A DNA stretch of 64,000 nucleotides from HGM04593 sp045646845 (GCA_045646845.1 JAZRLO010000001.1:174099-238098); one strand, 5' to 3'. Shown: positions 1-9,544, counted from the first letter of the stretch. Notes: generated by a model from the letters alone, not told the origin. Made by a program: numbers and translations.

Positions 1-671
1 ACGGTATCACTGCTACACAGATGGATATCAAGGTTGACGGTCTTTCATACGAGATTCTCGAGAAGGCTCTCAATCAGGCACGCGAGGGTCGTATGCACAT
101 CCTCGGCAAGATTACCGAGTGTATCGCTGAGCCACGTGCTGAACTCAAACCTCACGCTCCACGCATCGAAACAATGCGTATTCCTAAGGAGTTCATCGGT
201 GCTGTCATTGGCCCGGGCGGAAAGATTATCCAGGGTATGCAGGAGGAGACCGGAGCTACAATCTCTATCGAAGAGGTTGACGGTGAGGGTATCATCGAAA
301 TCGCAGCAAACAACGGCCAGTCAATCAACGATGCAATCGCGAAGATCCGCGCAATCGTTGCTATCCCCGAGGCCGGTGAGGTATATGACGGTACAGTACG
401 CAGCGTAATGCCTTATGGTGCATTCGTTGAGTTCATGCCCGGTAAGGATGGTTTGTTGCATATCTCCGAGATTGACTGGAAACGTTTCGAGACTATGGAG
501 GAGGCCGGTATCAATGAGGGTGACAAGCTGCAGGTAAAGCTTGTTGAGATTGACCCCAAGACCGGTAAGTTCAAGCTCTCACGCAAGGCTCTTATTGAGA
601 AGCCCGAAGGTTACGAGGAGCGTGAGCGTCGTCCGCGCCGCGACCGCCGTCCCCGTGGCGATAAGGAGTAA
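1..671 (+). CDS. pnp: Polyribonucleotide nucleotidyltransferase, C-terminal part (cut by window edge)
   Basis: Phosphorolytic 3'-5' exoribonuclease of RNA turnover. The reading frame is open from base 3, so only the last 222 codons are visible. The visible part contains the end of the second RNase PH-like domain, a KH domain with the GPGGK loop (GAVIGPGGKIIQ), then an S1 RNA-binding domain (VYDGTVRSVMPYGAFVEF). It ends in an Arg/Asp/Glu-rich tail (ERERRPRRDRRPRGDKE) of the kind seen on Bacteroidota RNA-binding proteins. A very strong palindromic terminator follows 17 bp after the stop. The identification rests on the KH-S1 order and motif match. The catalytic core is outside the window. Confidence 0.95.
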   Translation, partial: GITATQMDIKVDGLSYEILEKALNQAREGRMHILGKITECIAEPRAELKPHAPRIETMRIPKEFIGAVIGPGGKIIQGMQEETGATISIEEVDGEGIIEIAANNGQSINDAIAKIRAIVAIPEAGEVYDGTVRSVMPYGAFVEFMPGKDGLLHISEIDWKRFETMEEAGINEGDKLQVKLVEIDPKTGKFKLSRKALIEKPEGYEERERRPRRDRRPRGDKE

Positions 672-688
672 GCATTGAATGCTTCATA

Positions 689-734
689 ATATAAAATAGA
701 CAAGGCGCACATGTGCGCCTTGTCTATTTTATAT
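689..734 (+). terminator. Perfect 46-bp palindromic terminator after pnp
   Basis: A perfect inverted repeat of 23 bp per arm centred at 711/712, with the GC-rich core GGCGCACATGTGCGCC and A/T-rich outer arms that supply a T-tract on either strand. It lies directly after the pnp stop codon. Confidence 0.85.
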
Positions 735-888
735 ATAAGGTGTAATCCAAGTCTGGTGTGACTAATTTTGTTCTGTGCCGGTATGAAACAGAGTACTCCA
801 TTTTTCTACCGGGTCATATCCATCTCCTCTTGCAAATATTTTTTAGAATTTTAAACAGCTTCTGAATGTTTGGAAATTGGATTTTATT

Positions 889-896
889 TATCTTCG
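889..896 (+). promoter_or_regulatory. Probable -7 element for ddh
   Basis: TATCTTCG matches the Bacteroidota -7 consensus TAnnTTTG at 7 of 8 positions and lies 26 bp before the ATG at 922. A TTTG at 869-872 is a candidate -33 box, but the 16-bp spacing is short. The position argues for the 922 start over an upstream in-frame ATG at 877. Confidence 0.45.
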
Positions 897-921
897 CAAC
901 ATAAAACAAAAAATATATTTT

Positions 922-1821
922 ATGAGAAAAATCAGAGCAGCCATCGTAGGTTATGGCAATATTGGAAAATATACGCTTCAGGCATTGAATGCGGCTCCCG
1001 ATTTTGAGGTAGCAGGTATCGTTCGCCGCTCGGGTGCCGAGAATCTCCCTGCAGAACTCGAGGGTTATAACGTAGTAAAGGACATCCGCGAACTTGGTGA
1101 TGTTGATGTGGCTATCCTGGCGACACCTACACGCAGTGTGGAGAAGTACGCAAAGGATATCCTTGCGCTTGGTATAAACACTGTTGACAGTTTCGATATC
1201 CACTCAAAGATCCTCGACTTGCGCCGTTCGTTGGGCGAGAGCGCCGAGGCCGGCAACGCGGTGTCAATCATTTCGGCCGGTTGGGACCCGGGCAGCGACT
1301 CCGTTGTACGCACCTTGCTCGAGGCCATCGCTCCCAAAGGCATCACCTACACCAACTTCGGCCCCGGAATGAGCATGGGACACACCGTAGCGGTAAAGGC
1401 AATCGAGGGCGTAAAGGCTGCGCTTTCAATGACAATACCCGTGGGAACTGGCATTCACCGCCGTATGGTATATATAGAACTCGAAGAGGGCTATGACTTC
1501 TGTCAAGTGTCGGCAGCCATCAAGGCGGATCCTTACTTCGTGAACGACGAGACTCATGTGAAACAGGTACCTTGCGTCGATGACCTTTTGGATATGGGTC
1601 ATGGTGTCAACCTTACACGCAAGGGCGTTTCGGGTACAACGCAGAACCAACTTTTCGAGTTCAATATGCGCATAAACAATCCGGCGCTCACAGCTCAGGT
1701 GCTTGTATGCTGTGCGCGCGCAACGATGCGTCAGCAACCCGGTTGCTACACAATGATAGAGATTCCGCTCATTGACCTGTTGTATGGCGACAGAGAGCAG
1801 CATATAGCGCATTTGGTATAA
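922..1821 (+). CDS. ddh: meso-Diaminopimelate dehydrogenase
   Basis: NADPH-dependent enzyme that makes meso-diaminopimelate from tetrahydrodipicolinate in one step, feeding lysine and peptidoglycan synthesis. The 299-aa product starts MRKIRAAIVGYGNIGKY, a Rossmann dinucleotide-binding loop (GYGNIG). It continues with family motifs such as SAGWDPGSDSVVR and GPGMSMGHTVAVK, which line the substrate pocket. Length matches the family (about 300-320). I chose the ATG at 922, because the upstream in-frame ATG would add a 15-residue leader overlapping the promoter. The gene stands alone, with a hairpin terminator directly downstream. meso-DAP is a component of the tripeptide substrate of the MurF domain encoded 2 kb away. 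Confidence 0.93.
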   Translation: MRKIRAAIVGYGNIGKYTLQALNAAPDFEVAGIVRRSGAENLPAELEGYNVVKDIRELGDVDVAILATPTRSVEKYAKDILALGINTVDSFDIHSKILDLRRSLGESAEAGNAVSIISAGWDPGSDSVVRTLLEAIAPKGITYTNFGPGMSMGHTVAVKAIEGVKAALSMTIPVGTGIHRRMVYIELEEGYDFCQVSAAIKADPYFVNDETHVKQVPCVDDLLDMGHGVNLTRKGVSGTTQNQLFEFNMRINNPALTAQVLVCCARATMRQQPGCYTMIEIPLIDLLYGDREQHIAHLV

Positions 1822-1835
1822 TAATGCTAATATAG

Positions 1836-1865
1836 AAACTGCATCCATTAATGGGTGCAGTTTTT
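1836..1865 (+). terminator. Terminator after ddh
   Basis: Stem AAACTGCATCCAT / ATGGGTGCAGTTT with one T-G wobble and a short A/T loop, followed by a T-run, 14 bp after the stop codon. Confidence 0.75.
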
Positions 1866-1962
1866 GTTTCATATTTCTTTTAACCAATTTTAACAATAGG
1901 GGGGGTAAAAACGTAACTTTTATATATCTTGCGCATGGATTCTATAACTGTATAAAAACGAC

Positions 1963-2505
1963 ATGGCTATGAAACGCATTCTTGGATTCTTATTATGCAC
2001 CTTTTTTATGTTGTCGGCCTATGCTCAGACCGATGGTGGAGAGATTGCTGCAGAGAAGAAATATAATCTACGTCCCGAATTTACCGCGAGGGTTGCGGGT
2101 GGCTTTAATGCCCATTATAAAATTTCGGGTGGTGTGAATATAAACGGCAAGCAAACAGCCGGTCTTATGCTCGGATACTTTGATTCTGTATGTACAGATG
2201 AAGTTGGTATGCTGGTCCCGGTAAAATCAATTACAGCAAATCTCTTTTATCGCAGGTATTTTCATTTAGGTAAACGCCAGGTTTGTGCTTTTTATATTGA
2301 TGCTTATGCCGGTGCATATTTTGTTTTTGATGTTGGCAGGCATGTTCCTGCGGCTGATAAATATCTCCCGGAACCGGGCAATGTCGGGCTGGTGCTTGGA
2401 TTGCAACCCGGTTTCAGAGTGCGTCTCTATCGTAATCTGCACATTTTTCTTGGACCGTCAATTGCAAGCGATTGTCTTGGACTCCATTTTGGTATAGGTT
2501 TTTAA
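1963..2505 (+). CDS. Small secreted/outer-membrane beta-rich protein, unknown function
   Basis: A 180-aa protein with a clear Sec signal peptide (MAMKRILGFLLCTFFMLSAYAQ, cleavage after AYA-Q). The mature part has alternating hydrophobic/polar stretches with Gly and aromatic residues (FTARVAGGFNAHYKISGGVNI, YAGAYFVFDVG, LGLHFGIGF) and ends in Phe, as expected for a small outer-membrane beta-barrel. I do not recognise a named family. The ATG at 1969 (MKRILG) is an equally good start. An A/T-rich TATATATCTTGC at about 1921-1932 resembles a -7 region. A terminator follows immediately, so the gene is probably monocistronic. Confidence 0.6.
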   Translation: MAMKRILGFLLCTFFMLSAYAQTDGGEIAAEKKYNLRPEFTARVAGGFNAHYKISGGVNINGKQTAGLMLGYFDSVCTDEVGMLVPVKSITANLFYRRYFHLGKRQVCAFYIDAYAGAYFVFDVGRHVPAADKYLPEPGNVGLVLGLQPGFRVRLYRNLHIFLGPSIASDCLGLHFGIGF

Positions 2506-2523
2506 CCTCTCCTGTAAATAGTT

Positions 2524-2570
2524 AAAAGCAGAAACTTCATGGCTTTTTTGCTGTGAAGTTTCTGCTTTTT
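2524..2570 (+). terminator. Terminator after the 1963-2505 gene
   Basis: A 16-bp perfect stem (AAAAGCAGAAACTTCA with its complement) around a 14-nt loop, ending in a T-run, 18 bp after the stop. Confidence 0.8.
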
Positions 2571-2606
2571 TATTATTTTCGCGGTCTATTCAGAAAAACT
2601 GTTACT

Positions 2607-3917
2607 ATGAGCAAAGAGCAAAGAGCCTCGTTCGGGGGCAAATTAAGTGTCATACTGGTGGCTGCCGGAAGTGCCATCGGCCTTGGTGCCCTGTGGCGTT
2701 TTCCTTATATCGCCGGCAAGCACGGAGGAGCCGCATTCCTTCTTGTGTTTCTTCTCAGTGTTCTTGCTGTAGGTATCCCTGCCATGCTGGCGGAATTTGC
2801 CGTGGGCCGCAGGACACGCCGGAATGCGGTCGGCGCTTTCCGCTCCATCTCAAAGAAATGGAGTTGGCTCGGCTATAGCGGCGTTATATGTGCGGTCCTG
2901 ATATCCGGTTATTATTATATAATATCCGGCTGGTCGCTCGAGTATCTCGTAAACTCAGTGAGCGGTTCGCTCTTCAGTTCCGAGTTATCCTTCAAGGAGC
3001 AGTTCGAACTGTTTCAGGGCTCATACCGTCCCCTGTGGTATTGTATTGCCTTTATCCTTCTTACCCATTTTATTGTGGCACGTGGTGTGGAGAAGGGTAT
3101 AGAAAAGGCGTCGAAGATAATGATGCCGGCACTCTTTGTCATTCTGTTGCTTATGGCCGTGCGTGTGGCATTCATGCCCGGTGCGGGTGCCGGATACCGC
3201 TTCTTCCTGTCGTGTGATTTTGCCGAGGCATTCAAGCCTGAAACAATCATGATGGCCATGGGACAGGCATTCTTCTCGCTCTCTGTAGGAATGGGGTGCA
3301 TGGTCACATATTCATCCTATTTCAAGAAGGACAACAACCTGGTATCAACATCGCTGAATGTCTCCCTGCTTACGATATTCGTGTCGGTGCTTGCCGGCCT
3401 TGTGATATTCCCGGCTGTTTTCAGTGCCGGTCTTGAGCCTACTGAAGGCCCCTCCCTTGTGTTTGTGACCCTGCCCGAGATTTTCAGCGACATACCTTTG
3501 GCATCCGTCTGGGCCGCAGCCTTCTTTGTCCTTGTGGCGTTGGCATCGCTTACCTCTACAATCTCTTTCCATGAGGTCATTACCGCATATCTCAGCGAGG
3601 AGTTCAAACTTTCACGCAATGTCGCGGCTCTTGTCACTACTGTGTTGTCGATACTGCTCTGTACCATGACATTCTTTTCTCTGTTCGGTGTCGATTTCTT
3701 TACGATGTTCGATTATCTTTCGGCAAATATAATAATGCCGTTGGGTGCATTCTTCACATGTGTTCTTGTAATGTGGTTCATGAAGAGGGATTTCATGAAG
3801 GAGGAACTTACCAACTACGGTCTGGTGAACAGGGTTGTGACTCCTGTGATAATGTTCATGCTGAAGTACATTACTCCATTGTTGATATTCTATATTTTCA
3901 TAAAGAATTTCCTATAA
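2607..3917 (+). CDS. Sodium-dependent transporter, NSS/SNF family
   Basis: Secondary Na+-coupled symporter for amino acids or related amines, in the inner membrane. The 436-aa product has the family's TM1 signature right after the start (GGKLSVILVAAGSAIGLGALWRFPY, with the unwound GLGxxWRFP segment). About 11 hydrophobic segments follow, including GQAFFSLSVGMGCMVTYSSYF (TM6, Na+-site region). The start at 2607 (MSKEQRASFGGK) places TM1 at the usual distance; the longer frame from 2553 begins inside the upstream terminator. The substrate cannot be told from sequence. A bidirectional terminator separates it from the convergent murF-alr. Confidence 0.9.
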   Translation: MSKEQRASFGGKLSVILVAAGSAIGLGALWRFPYIAGKHGGAAFLLVFLLSVLAVGIPAMLAEFAVGRRTRRNAVGAFRSISKKWSWLGYSGVICAVLISGYYYIISGWSLEYLVNSVSGSLFSSELSFKEQFELFQGSYRPLWYCIAFILLTHFIVARGVEKGIEKASKIMMPALFVILLLMAVRVAFMPGAGAGYRFFLSCDFAEAFKPETIMMAMGQAFFSLSVGMGCMVTYSSYFKKDNNLVSTSLNVSLLTIFVSVLAGLVIFPAVFSAGLEPTEGPSLVFVTLPEIFSDIPLASVWAAAFFVLVALASLTSTISFHEVITAYLSEEFKLSRNVAALVTTVLSILLCTMTFFSLFGVDFFTMFDYLSANIIMPLGAFFTCVLVMWFMKRDFMKEELTNYGLVNRVVTPVIMFMLKYITPLLIFYIFIKNFL

Positions 3918-3937
3918 CGGATAGCGTGCAGTAAACA

Positions 3938-3985
3938 AAAAACGAGAGGGCAACCCGAAAGTAAATAGGGTTGCCCTCTCGTTTT
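3938..3985. terminator. Bidirectional terminator between the transporter and murF-alr
   Basis: An 18-bp perfect stem (AAAACGAGAGGGCAACCC and complement) with A-tract and T-tract on both sides, between two convergent genes whose stop codons are 20 bp and 3 bp away. Confidence 0.88.
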
Positions 3986-3987
3986 CG

Positions 3988-6468
3988 TCAATCGCTGTAA
4001 TATACGCGCTTTATTCGTGTCGATACAGATGTGAGTATCTCATATGGTATTGTCTCAAGCCAGTCGGCTATTGTGGCGGCAGGCAGGTCGGGGCCGAATA
4101 TCTCAACAGTGTCCCCCTCTTTGCAGTCGATGTCCGTGACGTCAATCATACATACGTCCATGCATATGTTGCCAATGTAGGGGGCTCTCTTGCCGTTCAC
4201 TATGCAGTACCCCTTGCCGTTGCCCAGTTTGCGGTTCAGTCCGTCGGCATATCCTATCGGAAGTGCAGCAATACGCGAGTCGCGTCCCAGTACTCCTCTG
4301 CGGCTGTATCCTACGGTCTCTTCTGCCGGTACGTCATGTATCTGCAGTATGATTGTCTTCAATGTCGAAATAGGGTGCAGAGAGGTATCCTCGCCGATAG
4401 GTGATATTCCGTAGAGCCCTATTCCGAGACGCACCATGTCGTACTGCACGTCCGTGAAGCGTTCGGCTCCTGCACTGTTGCATATGTGCCGCAGTATTTT
4501 GTGTGCAAACCCTTCCTGCAATGTAGTAGAAGCCTTTTCGAAGCGTGCTATCTGTTCTTTCGTGAAATTGTCGAGAAGCGGGCTGTCGCTGCCTGCAAAA
4601 TGCGAGAATACCGAGCGTGGAGTGAGTGCCGACTGCTGTTTCAGCATCTCCACAAGTGTAGGAATCTCTTCGGGCAGGAAACCGAGCCTGTGCATGCCCG
4701 TGTCTATCTTTATGTGGACAGGATAGTCGGTAATGCCTTCGTGTCCGGCTGCCTGAATCAGCGACTTGAGCATGCCGAAACTGTAAACCTCCGGCTCGAG
4801 CTTGTTTTCGAACAGCATATGGTAAGAACTCGGCTCCGGGTTCATAACTATGATACCGGTGTTTATGCCCTCCTTCCTCAGTTCCGCTCCCTCATCGGCT
4901 ACGGCCACTGCAAGGTAATCGACGTTGCAATCCTGCAACGTGCGCCCGACCTCCACGGCTCCTGCACCATATGCCGACGCCTTCACCATGCACACGCATC
5001 TGGTGTCGGGGTGCAGGTTCTTGCGGTAATTGTTCAGGTTCTCTCTCAGGGCCGTGAGGTTGACCTCGAGTATTGTCTGATGCACCTTCTTTTCAAGTGC
5101 CTCGGTGAGGTCCTCGAAGTGGAAAGAGCGCGAACCCTTTATGAGAATGTATTCGTTCCGTATATCCTTTATGGTTTCCGATGTGAGCATCTCCTCGGTA
5201 CTGTTGAAGAAGTGACACTCGATGTCCGTGTCGCTGAATCTCGAAGACTGCGAACTTATCTCCTTGCCGATACCTATGAACTTTTCTATTTTCCTCTCCT
5301 CGAGGTATCTCTGCACGGTGCGGTAGAGCGAATGCGCGCTCTCCCCGGTCTGCTTTATGTCGGCGAGAATCAATGTGCGTTTCAGGTGGGGCATGGTAGC
5401 GCATCTTCTCTCCATGAAATCTAACGCGATGCCGAGTGATGCCGTGTCCGAGTTGTAGCTGTCATTGATTATCATGCATCCGTTCTTTCCCTCCTTCACT
5501 TCCAAACGCATGGCTACAGGCTCAAGCTGGGCCATGCGCTCTGCAATGGTTTCGGGCGGTATCAACAGATACAGTGCCGCAGCAAGGCAACTTATTGAGT
5601 CTTCTATGGATGCGTCGTCGGAGAATGGAATGCGGTAGCTGTTCTCCATTGTCAGGTAATGGTATGTTATGGTAGTGCCATCCTCGTCCTTCTCCACGGA
5701 TTTAATGAACAGCGGTCTTTCGGGGTCAATTCTTGACCATGCGATTTCGCGCGACGGGAGCAGTGAGCGTGTGATGCATCTGTTCAGCAACGGGTCGTCG
5801 GCATTGTAGATTATGATGTCACACTTTGAGAAAAGCGACAGCTTCTCCATGCACTTCTCCTGCATTGTGCTGAAGTTTTCCTGGTGTGCGCTGCTTATGT
5901 TCGTGAGAATACCTATCGTGGGTCTTATTATCCTTTGCAGCCTGTCCATCTCGTGTGTCTGTGATATTCCGGCTTCGAATATACCAAGTGTGCTCTCTTT
6001 GCGGAGCATCCAGACCGACAGGGGCACGCCTATCTGCGAGTTGTAGCTCTTTGGCGATCTGGTTACCATGTAGCTGCCTGCCGTGAGCTGGTATAGCCAC
6101 TCCTTTACGATGGTCTTTCCGTCGCTGCCGGTGATTCCTACAATGGGAATGTCGAACTGCGAGCGGTGGTATGCGGCGAGGGTCTGGAGGGCATTGCGGC
6201 TGTTGTCAACTACTATGAAATTGGCATCGGTCAGTTCCTCGAAACCTTCGGTGGTGTTTACCACAAAATCCCTTACACCCCTCCTGTACAGTTCTTCGAT
6301 ATATTTGTGGCCGTCACCGTACCTTGTCCTGATGGCAAAGAAAATCGTCTCCTCGGGGAAACTGAGTGAACGGCTGTCAGTGAGTAGGCGTGTTATCTTT
6401 CTTCCCGGTACGGCAACGGGGTTCTTGCTCCGCAGTATCGTGGCTATCTGTTCAATAGTGTATTGCAT
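3988..6468 (-). CDS. Bifunctional MurF ligase - alanine racemase fusion
   Basis: Joins two steps of peptidoglycan precursor synthesis in one 826-aa cytoplasmic protein. Residues about 1-460 are UDP-MurNAc-tripeptide:D-Ala-D-Ala ligase (MurF), with the Mur-ligase ATP loop GITGSDGKT at 111-119 and a C-terminal ligase domain. Residues about 465-826 are a PLP-dependent alanine racemase, with the Schiff-base lysine K496 in MVKASAYGAG, an N-terminal TIM barrel and the C-terminal catalytic-tyrosine region ETVGYSRRG. The fusion is common in Bacteroidota. The Mur loop reads SDGKT where many ligases have TNGKT; the Lys-Thr pair is kept. Its start overlaps the end of the GSCFA gene by 25 bp, implying coupled translation. 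Confidence 0.93.
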   Translation of the reverse strand: MQYTIEQIATILRSKNPVAVPGRKITRLLTDSRSLSFPEETIFFAIRTRYGDGHKYIEELYRRGVRDFVVNTTEGFEELTDANFIVVDNSRNALQTLAAYHRSQFDIPIVGITGSDGKTIVKEWLYQLTAGSYMVTRSPKSYNSQIGVPLSVWMLRKESTLGIFEAGISQTHEMDRLQRIIRPTIGILTNISSAHQENFSTMQEKCMEKLSLFSKCDIIIYNADDPLLNRCITRSLLPSREIAWSRIDPERPLFIKSVEKDEDGTTITYHYLTMENSYRIPFSDDASIEDSISCLAAALYLLIPPETIAERMAQLEPVAMRLEVKEGKNGCMIINDSYNSDTASLGIALDFMERRCATMPHLKRTLILADIKQTGESAHSLYRTVQRYLEERKIEKFIGIGKEISSQSSRFSDTDIECHFFNSTEEMLTSETIKDIRNEYILIKGSRSFHFEDLTEALEKKVHQTILEVNLTALRENLNNYRKNLHPDTRCVCMVKASAYGAGAVEVGRTLQDCNVDYLAVAVADEGAELRKEGINTGIIVMNPEPSSYHMLFENKLEPEVYSFGMLKSLIQAAGHEGITDYPVHIKIDTGMHRLGFLPEEIPTLVEMLKQQSALTPRSVFSHFAGSDSPLLDNFTKEQIARFEKASTTLQEGFAHKILRHICNSAGAERFTDVQYDMVRLGIGLYGISPIGEDTSLHPISTLKTIILQIHDVPAEETVGYSRRGVLGRDSRIAALPIGYADGLNRKLGNGKGYCIVNGKRAPYIGNICMDVCMIDVTDIDCKEGDTVEIFGPDLPAATIADWLETIPYEILTSVSTRIKRVYYSD

Positions 6469-7439
6469 CGTGTAGTTTCGTTTTCTAAATTAAGATAGGG
6501 GTATTCCTCCTTTATTTTCTCTATTTTGTGCAGCAGGTTCAAGATGAATTGCCTGTATCCTTCCGATTCCGTGTCGAATGGCCTGTGTCCCAGTCCGCGG
6601 GCAATCTCTTCAATCCTTCCGTTTATGCAGGCTGTCTCTTTCCCGAAATAGCACCCTGAAAACTTTTCCCAGATATACTCTATCGCTACAGTCGAGGGGT
6701 GTGTCATGTCATCGGCATAAAAACGGTAGTCCCTCAGCTCGTCAAGCACTATCTCGTATGCCGGAAAGTACGATGTGTTACCGGGGTACAACTCCATTAG
6801 CCTGTCAACGGCAAGCAGCAAGGTCGCTTTGCTCTTCTGGTTGTCGTGCGCACCGTCACGCAGGTGGCGTATGGGACTGACGGTGAATATGAACATGGTG
6901 TCGGGGTTCAGTGCAATGAAATTCTCCAAGGCTCTGCCCAGTTCATCTGCAATTTCATCAATCCCGAGCAGCCTTCTCTCGAAAAGGTTGCCCGGCAACT
7001 TGTGGCAGTTGCCGGCAACACACATGTCGCTTTTGCGGATGTAAGCATATGCTGTTCCCAGGGTAATGAATACGATGTCATATTTCCCGGCTTTTGCGTG
7101 TGCCTTTTCAAGCATGCAGTTCATGTGTTCGAGAGCCTCCTCCTTGCAGGTGTGCGAGAAATCGCCATGGTGCAGGATGCTGTGCCACAATCCGTTGTGG
7201 CTGAATATTTCGGGTGATGCTCCGGTGAATGGTGTGCCGTCTGCAATCCTGTTCATTGCAGTGGCTATCGAGAGAGGGTTATAAAGTACACCGAACGGGT
7301 TGGCTTCAATGTCGAATGCCCTCTCCTGTAAACGTTTACCTATGTTTACGGCAAAGCAGGAACCGATAAGCAATATACGGCTCCTGTGGGTAATCTCAAT
7401 TCCCTTACTTTCTATATTTACTGCTGTCGTAAGCTGCAT
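6444..7439 (-). CDS. GSCFA-domain protein
   Basis: A 331-aa protein with the defining motif near the N terminus (RILLIGSCFAVNIGKRL). The family is uncharacterised. The GSCFA block resembles the GDS(L) block of SGNH hydrolases, and SPIRHLRDGAHDNQKSKA and the late YFYADDMTHPS segment (RFYADDMTHPS) could supply the Asp/His of such a site, so esterase-like activity is a reasonable inference only. It sits directly upstream of murF-alr on the same strand and overlaps it by 25 bp, suggesting a link with the cell envelope. No signal peptide is seen. Confidence 0.85.
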   Translation of the reverse strand: MQLTTAVNIESKGIEITHRSRILLIGSCFAVNIGKRLQERAFDIEANPFGVLYNPLSIATAMNRIADGTPFTGASPEIFSHNGLWHSILHHGDFSHTCKEEALEHMNCMLEKAHAKAGKYDIVFITLGTAYAYIRKSDMCVAGNCHKLPGNLFERRLLGIDEIADELGRALENFIALNPDTMFIFTVSPIRHLRDGAHDNQKSKATLLLAVDRLMELYPGNTSYFPAYEIVLDELRDYRFYADDMTHPSTVAIEYIWEKFSGCYFGKETACINGRIEEIARGLGHRPFDTESEGYRQFILNLLHKIEKIKEEYPYLNLENETTRCNTLLNR

Positions 7440-7486
7440 GAATTATAATTTATCCACAAAAATAGTCAAGTTCATCAAGAAATGAG

Positions 7487-7494
7487 TATCTTTG
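7487..7494 (+). promoter_or_regulatory. Candidate -7 element upstream of dxs
   Basis: TATCTTTG is an exact TAnnTTTG match in the 207-bp gap between the divergent GSCFA gene and dxs. No TTTG lies at the expected -33 distance, and the implied leader is about 145 nt. A second -7-like TATTTTCG at 7601-7608 is closer to the dxs ATG. I cannot tell which is used. Confidence 0.4.
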
Positions 7495-7646
7495 TCATTA
7501 ATTTTTGGAAATATCTCCGGTGTGAATCGGTCCAGAACATAAGAGCCGAATAAAAAATGCGGTTTTTGCCTTTTTTTTTCATTTAATTGGCAAAAATATG
7601 TATTTTCGCATGATGGAGACATAATGGAAATTTTGTTATTACTGAA

Positions 7647-9542
7647 ATGGAAGAACAGAATAAATATCCTTTGCTTGGAAAGATAAATTCTCCTGCCGAC
7701 ATCAGACAGTTGAAGGAGAAGGAGCTCCCACAGTTGTGCAAGGAACTGAGAGGCTTCATAATCGACTCTTTGGCGAACAATCCCGGACACTTCGCGTCCA
7801 GTCTCGGTTCTGTGGAACTGACTGTCGCGCTGCATTATGTATATTCGACTCCCGAAGACGATATCGTGTGGGACGTGGGTCATCAGGCCTATGGCCACAA
7901 GATTCTGACCGGTCGCCGCGACCGTTTCCACACAAACCGCAAGTTGGGCGGCATAAAGCCTTTCCCGGCTCCCGAGGAGAGCGAGTATGACTCATTCATT
8001 GCAGGTCATGCATCGAACTCCATATCTGCGGCTTTGGGCCTGTCGGTTTCGGCAAAACTTGCCGGGAAGGATAAGCACGTTGTTGCGGTCATCGGTGATG
8101 GCTCTATGAGCGGCGGTCTTGCTTACGAGGGACTGAACAATCTTTCGAATACCAGGAACAACCTGCTGATAATCCTCAACGACAACAATATGTCGATAGA
8201 CAAGAGTGTGGGCGGAATGAACCAGCTTCTTGTTTCAATGCACTCTTCCAAGGTTTACAACAAAATACGTTACGGTATTGCCAAGGGATTGAAGAAGGTT
8301 GGTATTCTCAATGAGCGCAGGGCAAATGCACTAATCCGTTTCAACAACGGCCTAAAAGCGATGCTTTTCCGCCACCATAACTTCTTTGAGGGCATGAGCG
8401 CGCGTTACTTCGGCCCCATAAACGGTCATGATGTGCTTGAATTGGTACGCATGCTGCGTAGCATCAAGGATATGACGGGTCCACGCATGCTTCATATACA
8501 CACTACGAAGGGCAAAGGCTGGGAACCTGCCGAAAAGAATGCTACAGCTTGGCATCAGCCCGGTCTTTTTGATATCGAAACAGGTGAACGTATAGTTGCC
8601 GAAGGCGGTTCTCCGCGCTTCCAGGATGTGTTCGGTGAGACTCTCGTGGAATTGGCGAAAGAGGATGAGAGAATTGTCGGAATCACACCGGCTATGCCTA
8701 CAGGTTGCTCAATGAACAAATTGGGCGAGGTGTTCCCGGACCGTTTCTTCGATGTCGGTATTGCCGAGGGACATGCCGTGACATTCTCTGCGGGTCTTGC
8801 CAAGGGAGGTTCTCTGCCGTTCTGCAACATCTATTCATCGTTCATGCAGCGCGCTTATGACAACCTCATACACGATGTCGCACTGCAGCGTCTGAACTTT
8901 GTGCTCTGTCTTGACAGGGCTGGTATCGTAGGAGAGGATGGCCCCACACACCATGGAGCATTCGACCTTGCATATCTGCGCCCTATTCCCGACATAACCA
9001 TATCATCCCCCTACGACGAACATGAATTGCGCAGGCTTATGTTTACAGCCGTGCAGCCCGACAAAGGAGTGTTCGTTATACGTTATCCGAGAGGAAAGGG
9101 CTCCATTATGGACTGGCGTTGTCCTCTGGAGACCGTTGAGGTGGGAACAGGACGCCGCATGAAGAAGGGTACGGATGTTGCCTTCCTGACCATAGGCCCC
9201 ATAGGAAAGAAAATGGAACAGGTTGTGGCGGAAGCCGAAAAACAGGGTGTCAGCGTTGCGCATTATGACATGCGCTTCCTAAAGCCTGTCGATACCGATA
9301 TTCTCCGCGAGGTGGGAGAGAACTTCAAGTATGTGGTTACTCTCGAGGACGGAACCGTAAAGGGCGGTCTTGGAAGTGCCGTGCTTGAATACATGACTGA
9401 AAACGGATACACTCCGCATGTGGAGGTTATGGGTATTCCCGACGAGTTCGTGGAGCACGGAACGCCCGAAGAACTCTACCGTATATGCGGAATGGATCCC
9501 GAAAGCGTGTTGCGCACAATACTGAAATTTAAGGAGAACTGA
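7647..9542 (+). CDS. dxs: 1-Deoxy-D-xylulose-5-phosphate synthase
   Basis: Thiamine-diphosphate enzyme condensing pyruvate and glyceraldehyde-3-phosphate, the entry step of the MEP isoprenoid pathway. The 631-aa length is typical. Visible motifs are WDVGHQAYGHKILTGR, the TPP-binding GDGSMSGGLAYEGLNN...NDNNMSI block (Gly-Asp-Gly then Asn-Asn), and the transketolase central/C-terminal domains (DVGIAEGHAVTFSAGLA; RAGIVGEDGPTHHGAFD). It starts MEEQNKYPLL. trkA begins 2 bp after its stop, so dxs, trkA and trkH form one transcription unit. The later MEP enzyme ispG is also in this window at 21296, and menA, a user of prenyl diphosphate, at 27432. Confidence 0.96.
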   Translation: MEEQNKYPLLGKINSPADIRQLKEKELPQLCKELRGFIIDSLANNPGHFASSLGSVELTVALHYVYSTPEDDIVWDVGHQAYGHKILTGRRDRFHTNRKLGGIKPFPAPEESEYDSFIAGHASNSISAALGLSVSAKLAGKDKHVVAVIGDGSMSGGLAYEGLNNLSNTRNNLLIILNDNNMSIDKSVGGMNQLLVSMHSSKVYNKIRYGIAKGLKKVGILNERRANALIRFNNGLKAMLFRHHNFFEGMSARYFGPINGHDVLELVRMLRSIKDMTGPRMLHIHTTKGKGWEPAEKNATAWHQPGLFDIETGERIVAEGGSPRFQDVFGETLVELAKEDERIVGITPAMPTGCSMNKLGEVFPDRFFDVGIAEGHAVTFSAGLAKGGSLPFCNIYSSFMQRAYDNLIHDVALQRLNFVLCLDRAGIVGEDGPTHHGAFDLAYLRPIPDITISSPYDEHELRRLMFTAVQPDKGVFVIRYPRGKGSIMDWRCPLETVEVGTGRRMKKGTDVAFLTIGPIGKKMEQVVAEAEKQGVSVAHYDMRFLKPVDTDILREVGENFKYVVTLEDGTVKGGLGSAVLEYMTENGYTPHVEVMGIPDEFVEHGTPEELYRICGMDPESVLRTILKFKEN

Positions 9543-9544
9543 AT

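Noticed and set aside
4486..5424. 312-codon ORF antisense to murF-alr
   Set aside because: Lies fully inside the well-supported MurF-Alr frame on the other strand; it is a composition shadow.
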